In this document: piece by piece, positions 8,604 through 16,848 of the stretch
Position numbering within the stretch: the stretch's first letter is position 1
Layout: every line of letters begins with the position of its first letter
Origin: CAXBNB01 sp965267535
GTDB taxonomy: Bacteria; Bacteroidota; Bacteroidia; Cytophagales; Cyclobacteriaceae
Length of the DNA: 64,000 bases
Assembly (NCBI GenBank): GCA_965267535.1
Contig: OZ254082.1
Coordinates: forward strand, 3,720,001-3,784,000
Direction: 5' to 3'
Made by a program: the position numbers and the translations under genes
Notes under the pieces: model-generated
The model's database searches: none
What the model was told of the DNA's origin: nothing
Seen by the model: only the letters and a program-made list of their open reading frames with translations

Positions 8604-9542
8604 CTACTTACAGCAGGGAACCAGCATGGAAGTCTCCTCCTCATCCAGTCCATCATTCCAGTCCATTTCAGCCATCCTGAAATCCTTTTGATCGCCGGAT
8701 GAACGAGACAAATACCACTTACCATCTAAATCTCTAACGACCTCTGCCGCATGCCATGGAAAAATGCTTTTCACTTTATCACTTACTTTCCATTTGAAAG
8801 GAGATTTACTTCTAAAAAACTCCTGTGCACCATGAGGCCAGGGTCGAGCCGATAGCGTAAGGTAGTAGTAATCTCCCCGTTTTACTACAAAGGGGGATTC
8901 CACTCCGGGGCTTTCTGTATGCTCATCGAAGCATATCTTGGGACCGTCCCAGTTGACCAAATCCTTGCTAGTGCTGTAACCAACGACCCAATGTTTGTCA
9001 TCTTTCATCATGCTGTAGTACATTATCCATTGGTCTTCATGCCTGAACACCATAGGGTCTTTGTTTTTGAGATTTGGATTGGCATCATTAGCATAAGCAA
9101 ACAATGGTTCTGTGCTTGGGTGCGTCCAGTTATACAAGTCGGGAGAAGTAGCATAACGTATTTCCCGAGGGCTGCCTATGCTGGTGTAAAACATGTAGTA
9201 CAAATCATCATGAAAGACAATGTGAGGTGCCCATATCTCCCGACCTTTATACTCGAAAGGCTCAGCCTTGTGCCACCCTCTTTGTGTAAGTGAATCGGCT
9301 GTTAAGTGTATAAATTTCACCGATGGACTCATAATACCATAGAGGTGCCACTTTTTATCTTTGGGGTTGAATATAATCGTGTGATCATAGGCAAACGGAA
9401 GCTCGTACAAGGTGAACAATTCCCCAACTTCTATGGACTTGCTCGTATCACTCCGCTGACCCACAGAGGATAATGTTTTTTTTTGCTGCTGACACCCTGT
9501 AACAGCCCAAACAAATACTACTAGTAGTGTAACTCGTAACAA
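8604..9542 (-). CDS. GH43/GH32-clan-like five-bladed propeller glycosidase, lipoprotein
   Basis: The 312-residue protein has a lipobox (AVTGC, Cys17) and a single five-bladed propeller. Three acids fit the clan: YDH (Asp53, base), KDP (Asp162, pKa modulator) and ESP (Glu215, acid). WAPHIVFHDDLYYMFYT and the His in FPWHAAE (about 265) also match. Such enzymes usually cut arabinose, xylose, fructose or galactose linkages; I cannot name the subfamily. The start codon is TTG at 9542: an in-frame stop lies 9 nt upstream and the first Met comes only near residue 70, which would lose the signal. It follows a 184-nt gap after susD that holds an inverted repeat. Confidence 0.75.
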   Translation of the reverse strand: MLRVTLLVVFVWAVTGCQQQKKTLSSVGQRSDTSKSIEVGELFTLYELPFAYDHTIIFNPKDKKWHLYGIMSPSVKFIHLTADSLTQRGWHKAEPFEYKGREIWAPHIVFHDDLYYMFYTSIGSPREIRYATSPDLYNWTHPSTEPLFAYANDANPNLKNKDPMVFRHEDQWIMYYSMMKDDKHWVVGYSTSKDLVNWDGPKICFDEHTESPGVESPFVVKRGDYYYLTLSARPWPHGAQEFFRSKSPFKWKVSDKVKSIFPWHAAEVVRDLDGKWYLSRSSGDQKDFRMAEMDWNDGLDEEETSMLVPCCK

Positions 9543-9576
9543 TTTCTTTTACTCTTTTTAAGATAAACATAAAACA

Positions 9577-9708
9577 AAGGAGGCTGTCTCAAAAGCAACA
9601 AACTACCACCTTATAAATCTTCAACACGCGATTGAAAAAAAACAGATGGTAGTTTGTGAAAAATGTTTGAAATCTGACTCAGAACATTACCTACTGAGAC
9701 AGCTCCTT
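9577..9708. repeat. Nested inverted-repeat element (MITE-like or large terminator)
   Basis: Outer arms AAGGAGGCTGTCTCA (9577-9591) and its near complement at 9695-9708 pair with one bulged base. Inner arms ACAAACTACCA (9598-9608) and 9647-9657 pair exactly. The outer tip resembles terminal repeats of Bacteroidota insertion sequences, but no transposase is present. On the minus strand U-rich sequence follows the outer stem, so it might partly terminate transcripts leaving susD. No target-site duplication was identified. Confidence 0.55.
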
Positions 9709-9726
9709 ACAAACTAAACTTGACTA

Positions 9727-11517
9727 TTAATATCCATCATTTTGCTGTATGGTAAATCCATTGGCCTTATACAGGTCTACTTCAGACTGTGGAATAGGCA
9801 GCAGGTAGTCGCGAGGTGTTGTAAAATTCCTCTGGTGTGCATTTTGCCAGTTGCCATTGAGTCGGGTATCGTATGCCGTAGGATTTACTACGCCATTGAT
9901 CAGCAGTGAACGCCAATCATCGTACTCCGACCGATCCGGATAAGTTACTACACCATCCTGATCGATAGTAGGCACACTACCTGCTGTAGCATTTGGCAAA
10001 TCCAGTACACGCCCAATCAGAGGTTCGTTTCTTACTTTTTCGGCTATTTTCCAACGCAACATGTCTATGTAGCGGAAACCTTCGTTGGCCAGCTCTACCC
10101 TTCGCTCCATTCTCAGTATTTTTCTCAAACCTGCCTGACTTGTTTCAGTAATCTGAGGGTAGCTACCGCCACCCCAGGCTCTTTGTCTAAGTGTATTGAG
10201 AGCCTCCCTGGCTGCTGCCAGATTTCCATTTGCTTCTATTTCTGCTTCAGCCTTGATCAGATACAATTCTCCTAATCGCATAAGGATAAAATCATTGTTG
10301 CCTGATCCTATATTGCTCGCTACAGCTTCAATGTCTACAAATTTTTTCCAGAGATAACCGGAAAGCCCCGCCGGCCACTGCGCCGAACGACAGTTCTCAT
10401 TGAGCACACGTACAGGTTGGCCATCTACAAAACGAGTAGTCTGCAGGCTGTCGCGGTGCGACTCGTGCACATACCCTCCCCATACTTCCTGAGGCACTAC
10501 GATGGATGCTTTCAGCCGTGGGTCTCTGTTGTTCCAGGGGTCTGTGGGATCATACGCGGGATCCTGATCAATAGGCAATCCATTGGCCGTAGGGTACGCA
10601 TCTACCAGATTTTGTGTGGGTAGCTGCTGACTAAAAATACTCCCAAACCTATACCCCATTCGCAAGGGCATGTTGTGTGTTCTGAAATCCTGATCGTAAG
10701 GCACACGCAACATGATCTCTGATGAATTTTCTCCAGCTAATGAAAACAATTCTTCGTAGTTGGGGTGTAAGGTAATACCTTGCGCCTCTGCAGCAGCTAT
10801 CGCTTTGTCGGCAGCAGTAGCCGCTACAGCGTACTGCCCAGCATAGAGTGCTATCCGGGCTTTCAATCCCCAAACTACTGATAAAGTAACCCGATCCTGT
10901 ACTCCTGAAAGGGAAGCATCGATAAGTTGAGCTGCTTCATCCAGGTCAGCCAGCAACGTTTCTTCAATTGTAGTTTTAGCCGTTCTGGGCAGATAGGCTT
11001 CTGCCGGGTCGTTTACCAGAAAATCGATGTATGGGACGTCTCCAAAAAACAGAATAAGGTAATGGTAGTAGTAGGCTCTTAAAGCGAGTGCCTGTGCCCT
11101 GTAATCGTTATAAACAGACGTTTCTACGACCTCTTTGGCCCTTTCCATATTGCCAAGCATACTATTTGCTCTGGCTATAGCCCGGTACAAATCGAAATAA
11201 ATACCTCCAAATCCACTGTTGGCATCATGCACACTATTGCTCAGTGCCTGAATACCCAACTGTTCATCGGTAAGCCTGTACAGACCATTATCTGTGAGGG
11301 TATTTTCCATAAACATGGTTAGCGGCAGCCCCTCCGGACTTGGCTCATTTAATCTGCCATAAATTCCATTGAGCGCCAACTGAAGCTGATCGGCATCTGC
11401 AAAGAAGGTAACGTCGGTGGGGTTTTCTAGTGGTTCCAGATCCAATGCCACATCTGAGCAGGCAAATGTGCCCAGCATAAGTGCAAACACTGCGGCTATT
11501 CTTTTTATCTTTTTCAT
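9727..11517 (-). CDS. susD: SusD/RagB-type outer-membrane glycan-binding lipoprotein (locus 1)
   Basis: This 596-residue lipoprotein (LGTFAC, Cys20) is the lid and substrate-binding partner of the SusC transporter encoded 18 nt upstream. The SusD-type helical repeat core and RagB features are visible: QALALRAYYYHYLILFFGDVPY near 140, ELYLIKAEAEIEANG near 425, and RMERRVELANEGFRYIDMLRW near 470. The C-terminus ends with the typical LLPIPQSEVDLYKANGFTIQQNDGY. It would cap SusC on the cell surface and hand over oligosaccharides. It is co-transcribed with SusC under the LacI-type regulator. The ligand is unknown. Confidence 0.95.
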   Translation of the reverse strand: MKKIKRIAAVFALMLGTFACSDVALDLEPLENPTDVTFFADADQLQLALNGIYGRLNEPSPEGLPLTMFMENTLTDNGLYRLTDEQLGIQALSNSVHDANSGFGGIYFDLYRAIARANSMLGNMERAKEVVETSVYNDYRAQALALRAYYYHYLILFFGDVPYIDFLVNDPAEAYLPRTAKTTIEETLLADLDEAAQLIDASLSGVQDRVTLSVVWGLKARIALYAGQYAVAATAADKAIAAAEAQGITLHPNYEELFSLAGENSSEIMLRVPYDQDFRTHNMPLRMGYRFGSIFSQQLPTQNLVDAYPTANGLPIDQDPAYDPTDPWNNRDPRLKASIVVPQEVWGGYVHESHRDSLQTTRFVDGQPVRVLNENCRSAQWPAGLSGYLWKKFVDIEAVASNIGSGNNDFILMRLGELYLIKAEAEIEANGNLAAAREALNTLRQRAWGGGSYPQITETSQAGLRKILRMERRVELANEGFRYIDMLRWKIAEKVRNEPLIGRVLDLPNATAGSVPTIDQDGVVTYPDRSEYDDWRSLLINGVVNPTAYDTRLNGNWQNAHQRNFTTPRDYLLPIPQSEVDLYKANGFTIQQNDGY

Positions 11518-11535
11518 GTTCTAGTCTTTATGGGA

Positions 11536-14500
11536 TTAAAAAGTAACATTGACACCAAATGTGTAGGACACTACTATCGGGTATATGTGTCCCTGAGAAT
11601 TGTTAGGTATCAGTGGGTCGATTCCTTCCGGCAAGTCCTTGTTGAATGTAAACAAGTTTTGCCCGGTAGCATACACCCTTACCTGCTCCATAAAGGTATT
11701 GCTCAGCAGAGCTCTTGGCAGGTTATACCCCAGGGTAATGTTTCTGATTCTTAAATAAGAAGCATCAAACAGGTAGGTAGAGTTCGTGCGGCTATTGTTG
11801 CTGCCGCCACTGTAGGGTTTGATGATAGGAAATCTGGCATCCGGGTTTTCAGGCGTCCACGATTCCGTAAGGTGATACTCCTGAATGTTGCCTGCATTAA
11901 ACAGTGGCTGTACGAGATTCCGCTGTAAAAAGACTTCTCTGTCGCCTACTCCGATAGCTGCTACCGAAAAATCAAATCCCTTGAACGTAAGCCCTGCATT
12001 GATAGCATAGGTGAAGGAGGGAAATGAATTTCCCAGAATCACTCTGTCATCCAGGTTGATGACTCCATCTGCTTCATCGGGAATTCCGTCGTTGTTTGTA
12101 TCTACTGTGAGTTGGTCTTTGTAGCGAATGTCACCCGGTTCTAAAGCACCAAACTGTGTCGGAGCTGCGTCGATTTCATCCTGGCTTTGAAAGATCCCCT
12201 CAGACTCGTATCCAAATATAGAAAAAGCTGCCTCTCCTACTTTTGTTATGCTATTGCCACTAATCAAAAAGTCTTCACCATTAAGATCAGTTACTTCATT
12301 TTTTACAGTGGCTATATTTCCTCCAACATTGTAGCTAAAATCATCACCTATTTTATCTCTCCACTCTAACTCCAGCTCAAAGCCTGTGTTTTTCATACTA
12401 AAAACATTGCCTACAGGCGAGCCCAAACCTGCCACAGCGCTTACTCGCTGCACTCCCAACAGATCTTTGGTTTTGTTGTCGTAATACTCCAACGAGCCGG
12501 TAAGACGCTGATCAAGAAGACCAAACTCTACACCAACATTGATTTTTTCTGCCGTTTCCCATGATATAGAGGGGTTTGACAATACCTGCTGGGCTGCTCC
12601 CTGCTGTATTTCGCCATTGGCAAAGTGGCTGGATCCTATGGCTATAAGAGATGCATAAGGGAAGGTAGAACCTATGGACTGATTACCCAGCTGCCCCCAC
12701 GAACCTCTTAGCTTTAAATTGCTCAACAATGCCGATGAAGCTAAAAAGGGTTCTTCGATGATTCTCCAACCCACCGACACACTGGGAAAAGTTCCCCAAC
12801 GATTAGCCGGAGCAAATCTGGAAGACCCATCGCGACGCACGTTTACTTCAAAGAGATACTTGCCCTTATAGATGTAATTTAACCTGCCAAAGTAAGACTC
12901 CAGTCCATTGTGGTCGGCTGTTCCTGAATTGCCATCATTTTCAGCGTTACCATTATTAAGTATTTCAAAATCCTGAATGATGTAATCAAATCTGGAGGCC
13001 GAAAAGGAATTGGTGCTATACTTTATCATTTCATAGCCGAGCATAGCCCTGAAATCATGATCGCCGAATGTAGTTTCGTATAATGCTGTTGAGTAAAAAT
13101 TGTCAGTAAAATTGCGCGAGTTGCTCTGTGATAGTGTTGTCTGGTTATTTGTACCGGCACTTATGTAAGTAGGGGTACCGCCAAAAGTCTCATACGCAGG
13201 ATAGCGTAATCTGAAATTGCTACCGTAGGTATCTCCATGCTCGGGCGAGTAGCTTGCGCTAAGTGTCAGGCCTTTCACAGGGCGAAATACTGCCCGTAGC
13301 AGCCCTCTGAAGTAATTGGACTCACTGGTATTAGATCCTGCTAGTTTTACACCCGCTATAGGATTGCCTCCCGTAGAGGGAAATGCATAAGTACCATCGC
13401 TATAGATGGCCGGAAAAATAGCCGGCTGGCGATACACCGCGTTTACTCCTGTACCACTGGGCGAGGATTCGGATATCGACCTTCGGAAATTTAAATCGAG
13501 GCTTATGTCTATTTTGGGTGACACAGTAAAATCAGTATTGATTCGCCCCTGATATCGCTTAAATCCAAAGCCGGGGATATTTCCATCCTGATCCTGATAA
13601 GACAAAGAAGCTTTTGACCGCAGGGTTTCGTTTCCACCGCTCACACTCACATTGTGATAATGCGTAAAACCTGACTCTGAAAACAACAGGTCTACCCAAT
13701 CGGTATCTGGGAAGTTGTCTTTGTCGTTGGGATTGTCTCTATACTGCTGCAAAAGCGCATCGTCTCCTACCGTTTCGAGGTAAGTAATGGCATCTACCAT
13801 TTTTGGCTGATTGGTAGGCTGCTGAAACCCCATGTAGGTGTTGTAATTGACTTTTGCCTGACCTGCCTTTGCTCTTTTGGTTGTAACCAAAATAACACCA
13901 TTTGAGCCTCTGTTGCCATAGATTGCCGCCGCACCGGCATCTTTCAGCACTGATATACTTTCGATATCGTTAGCGTCGATTCCATTTATGTTTCCTTCAA
14001 CACCATCTATAATCACCAACGGGCTGGACGAAGCGTTGATAGAGCCTATCCCTCTTACTCTGAGTGCTGCACCATCACTACCAGGCTGCCCGCTACTTTG
14101 TATAGCCGTTAGCCCCGGCGATATTCCCTGCAGCGCCTGTGATGTCTGAAACACAGCTTGCTTGGCCAGGTCTTTGGCGTCTATCACTGCTACCGAGCCG
14201 GTCAGGTTCACTTTCTTTTGCTCGCCATAACCTACTACCACTACTTCCTCCAACTGTTCGGCATCTACCTGCATCTGTATCTGCAATGTGGACTGTCCTC
14301 CCACATTGACATCCTGAGTGGCGTATCCTACATATGACACGCTCAATACCGCCGACGCATCAACGTTCAGCGAAAAACCACCGTTGAGATCGGTAGTGGT
14401 TCCTTGTGTAGTGCCTTTGACCACTACAGTTGCCCCCGGGAGCCCTTCTCCGTTTTGATCTACTACTTTACCGCTTACGGGCAATTGCTGTGCCTGTAGC

Positions 14501-14547
14501 GCAAAAGCAGCGAAAATACATACTAATAGTACATGTACTTTTTTCAT
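11536..14547 (-). CDS. susC: SusC/RagA-type TonB-dependent transporter without STN domain (locus 1)
   Basis: This 1003-residue outer-membrane beta-barrel imports oligosaccharides using TonB energy. After a signal peptide (to about residue 19) comes a carboxypeptidase-regulatory-like domain (VDQNGEGLPGATVVVKG), then EEVVVVGYGEQKK (TonB-box region), a plug with YGNRGSNGVILVTTK, and the barrel ending TFGVNVTF. Unlike the other three SusC proteins here it lacks the N-terminal STN signalling domain. That fits control by LacI instead of sigma/FecR. It starts 12 nt after the FAD oxidoreductase gene and is followed by susD. Confidence 0.95.
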   Translation of the reverse strand: MKKVHVLLVCIFAAFALQAQQLPVSGKVVDQNGEGLPGATVVVKGTTQGTTTDLNGGFSLNVDASAVLSVSYVGYATQDVNVGGQSTLQIQMQVDAEQLEEVVVVGYGEQKKVNLTGSVAVIDAKDLAKQAVFQTSQALQGISPGLTAIQSSGQPGSDGAALRVRGIGSINASSSPLVIIDGVEGNINGIDANDIESISVLKDAGAAAIYGNRGSNGVILVTTKRAKAGQAKVNYNTYMGFQQPTNQPKMVDAITYLETVGDDALLQQYRDNPNDKDNFPDTDWVDLLFSESGFTHYHNVSVSGGNETLRSKASLSYQDQDGNIPGFGFKRYQGRINTDFTVSPKIDISLDLNFRRSISESSPSGTGVNAVYRQPAIFPAIYSDGTYAFPSTGGNPIAGVKLAGSNTSESNYFRGLLRAVFRPVKGLTLSASYSPEHGDTYGSNFRLRYPAYETFGGTPTYISAGTNNQTTLSQSNSRNFTDNFYSTALYETTFGDHDFRAMLGYEMIKYSTNSFSASRFDYIIQDFEILNNGNAENDGNSGTADHNGLESYFGRLNYIYKGKYLFEVNVRRDGSSRFAPANRWGTFPSVSVGWRIIEEPFLASSALLSNLKLRGSWGQLGNQSIGSTFPYASLIAIGSSHFANGEIQQGAAQQVLSNPSISWETAEKINVGVEFGLLDQRLTGSLEYYDNKTKDLLGVQRVSAVAGLGSPVGNVFSMKNTGFELELEWRDKIGDDFSYNVGGNIATVKNEVTDLNGEDFLISGNSITKVGEAAFSIFGYESEGIFQSQDEIDAAPTQFGALEPGDIRYKDQLTVDTNNDGIPDEADGVINLDDRVILGNSFPSFTYAINAGLTFKGFDFSVAAIGVGDREVFLQRNLVQPLFNAGNIQEYHLTESWTPENPDARFPIIKPYSGGSNNSRTNSTYLFDASYLRIRNITLGYNLPRALLSNTFMEQVRVYATGQNLFTFNKDLPEGIDPLIPNNSQGHIYPIVVSYTFGVNVTF

Positions 14548-14559
14548 AGTTTGCTAGTT

Positions 14560-16848
14560 TTAAGTTTCATTATTAATACACACCTCGAATATCGAGGCAG
14601 GGACACCTTCGCACGGGTGTCCCGTTTCTATGATTATACCTGTAGTACTTACAGGATTTGGCAATTCCACTCTATTGAGTGTGTGGCGGTTGTCTTGCAC
14701 CTGGTGCAGCACCTCGCCTTCTAGTGATTTAATCGTGTAGTTTTTTATACAAAATGGTATTTCAGCTTCCGGATGTCCCCATAGTGAGGATTCCAGGGGG
14801 TGGTCAAAATCGGTATCAAAGTGAAGCTGAATACTTTTTACGGGTTTTGGTTCAGACCACCGAATAGTCAGGTTTGGGTTGGTGTCGTCAGGTGAGGCTA
14901 CCCATGCATTTACCCGATGGGTAGGCCGGGTATATCCGTTGGCTACATTGTCTGCTTCAAACGCGAACAATGGCGGTTTTATCTGCATCGCTATGTTGTG
15001 GCCGTCTGGTCTGCGCTCGGGTGTCCAAAATTCAAAATCATCTACTCCTATGTCATTCAGACTAATCTGACTTCCATTGTTCGATACTGATGCATGCTTT
15101 TTGTTAAACACAGTGAGCACACCGGTTATCCGCTGCATACTGGTATACAAGGATACTTCCGTATTTTTTAAAAAAGTAAGGAATCCATACTGTGATGTAG
15201 GTAACGCCTCGCCAAAGGTTAACTCCAGCCACTGCTCTCCTGCTTGTAGATCGCTATGGATTACCTCCACTATGGTATCCGGCGTGTGGTTTTGTTTTTT
15301 ACTGCTTGTGCGCAACTCACAGGTTAGTCGGGTTGCTTTTTCGGCCAGCACCTTTACTTTGAAGGTATAGGATTTGCCCTGCTCCAGAGGTAGCATTTGA
15401 GCCGATGACATAGTTAGCTTTTTCCATTCTCCATCGAAGGGAATCGCTTTTAACTCAAGAGTAGAAGAAGCCGACACTGTGGCTCCCTGTAGTAAGTCGC
15501 TTTCCTTTTGAATGGGGACTAACGGTATACTCTGTCCTGCCAGGTTAAGTTTTTGCTGGAGTCGGCTCATATATCGGGCCTGCTGCAAATCTTTGGGCTG
15601 GCATTTTTCTTTTATGGCCATGGCTGCTGCCATACCCACTGCCTGACCTCCATGTGCACAAGTAGCCATGACACGCGTAGATGCAAAGGCGACATGTGTG
15701 GCACTAATGATCCTGCCTGCCAAAAACAGATTACTTATATGCCGGGGTAAAAAGCAACGGTAAGGAATCTGATAAACTCCCTTGCTGTGCCATTGATCAC
15801 AGCCGGGCAATTGACTGTATACACCCTCGGCCGGGTGCAAGTCAAGCGCCCACCCGCCAAAAGCTACAGCATCAGCAAAAGTTTTTTGCTCCACTATATC
15901 CTGCTGCTTTAGTATATATTCTCCTTCAAAACGACGGCTTTCGCGCTTGCCGGGAATAGTACCTACCCACTCGAGGGTAAGGTCGTCTACGTTTTCAAAA
16001 GCCCCACTATTTTTGATGTAGTCCCATACTCCATAGACTATCTTCCATAGTTCCCACTTTATTTCTTCCGAATCGTGAATGGTATCTTTTGTGCCTCCAT
16101 ACTCTATCCACCACAACCGGCAACCATGATCTTTTTCGTTAAGTTTTTTGTAGCGAGGTATCGCTTTTATGTCCTTGAGGGCAAATTCCGGTGCTACAAA
16201 TTTCACCGGTTGTTCTGCCCGTTTGCTATAAAAATAAATGGTATGCCCGAGTAATTCTCCGTATTCTTTTTCGGGAGCGAGTTTTTCTCCAAATTCATGC
16301 TGTGGTTCTGCGCCTATCCTAAATGGTGCTCCGGCCTGAAATGCGACCAATCCATCTCCAGATGCATCACAAAATAGTGTTGCGTTAATTTTATACTGTG
16401 TGCTGTTTTGGCTGCAAAATGCATGAACAGCCTGGATCGTCTGGGGATCACTTTTTACCACTTCGTATACAGCGGTATTGAGCAATAGTGTAATGTTGGG
16501 TTCGTTGGCTACTTTTTCAAGCAGGATGGTGTCCAGTATCAGTGTATTTCCTTCTTTGTTGCGGTACAGGTTTTCGAGTAATATTTCGTCTATCACCCCT
16601 CCTTCTCTTGCCCAACGGTTGTTGTTGCCCATGTGTGAGGTAGCCCCGAGTATCCATAAGCGCACCTCGCTGGACGCATTACCTCCCAATACGGGTCTGT
16701 CTTGCACCAACGCCACCTTTATCCCTTGCCGAGCAGCGGTAATGGCAGCACATACACCAGCCATACCCCCTCCTACTACTAGCAGCTCTACGGCTATCTC
16801 TTTGGTAAAAACAGACCTTACACTTTCCTTAAATGCTTCTTTAATCAC
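14560..16848 (-). CDS. FAD-dependent oxidoreductase with C-terminal beta domain
   Basis: The 762-residue protein begins with a Rossmann FAD-binding motif (VVGGGMAG, residues 25-31) and PVLGGNASSEVR. Later NLFLAGRIISATHVAFASTRVMATCAHGG closes the flavin site, as in the FAD_oxidored (PF12831) type. Residues 470-762 form a beta-rich region resembling a carbohydrate-binding or discoidin-like domain. No signal peptide is seen, so it may be cytoplasmic. It starts with GTG at 16848, in a 4-nt GTGA overlap with the symporter stop. Members of this family recur in glycan loci; the exact reaction, perhaps oxidation of a sugar or sugar acid, is not established. Confidence 0.82.
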   Translation of the reverse strand: MIKEAFKESVRSVFTKEIAVELLVVGGGMAGVCAAITAARQGIKVALVQDRPVLGGNASSEVRLWILGATSHMGNNNRWAREGGVIDEILLENLYRNKEGNTLILDTILLEKVANEPNITLLLNTAVYEVVKSDPQTIQAVHAFCSQNSTQYKINATLFCDASGDGLVAFQAGAPFRIGAEPQHEFGEKLAPEKEYGELLGHTIYFYSKRAEQPVKFVAPEFALKDIKAIPRYKKLNEKDHGCRLWWIEYGGTKDTIHDSEEIKWELWKIVYGVWDYIKNSGAFENVDDLTLEWVGTIPGKRESRRFEGEYILKQQDIVEQKTFADAVAFGGWALDLHPAEGVYSQLPGCDQWHSKGVYQIPYRCFLPRHISNLFLAGRIISATHVAFASTRVMATCAHGGQAVGMAAAMAIKEKCQPKDLQQARYMSRLQQKLNLAGQSIPLVPIQKESDLLQGATVSASSTLELKAIPFDGEWKKLTMSSAQMLPLEQGKSYTFKVKVLAEKATRLTCELRTSSKKQNHTPDTIVEVIHSDLQAGEQWLELTFGEALPTSQYGFLTFLKNTEVSLYTSMQRITGVLTVFNKKHASVSNNGSQISLNDIGVDDFEFWTPERRPDGHNIAMQIKPPLFAFEADNVANGYTRPTHRVNAWVASPDDTNPNLTIRWSEPKPVKSIQLHFDTDFDHPLESSLWGHPEAEIPFCIKNYTIKSLEGEVLHQVQDNRHTLNRVELPNPVSTTGIIIETGHPCEGVPASIFEVCINNET

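Noticed and set aside
9577..9708. An intact insertion sequence at the GGCTGTCTCA-type ends
   Set aside because: Only about 130 bp lie between the ends and no transposase frame exists, so at most this is a non-autonomous remnant.
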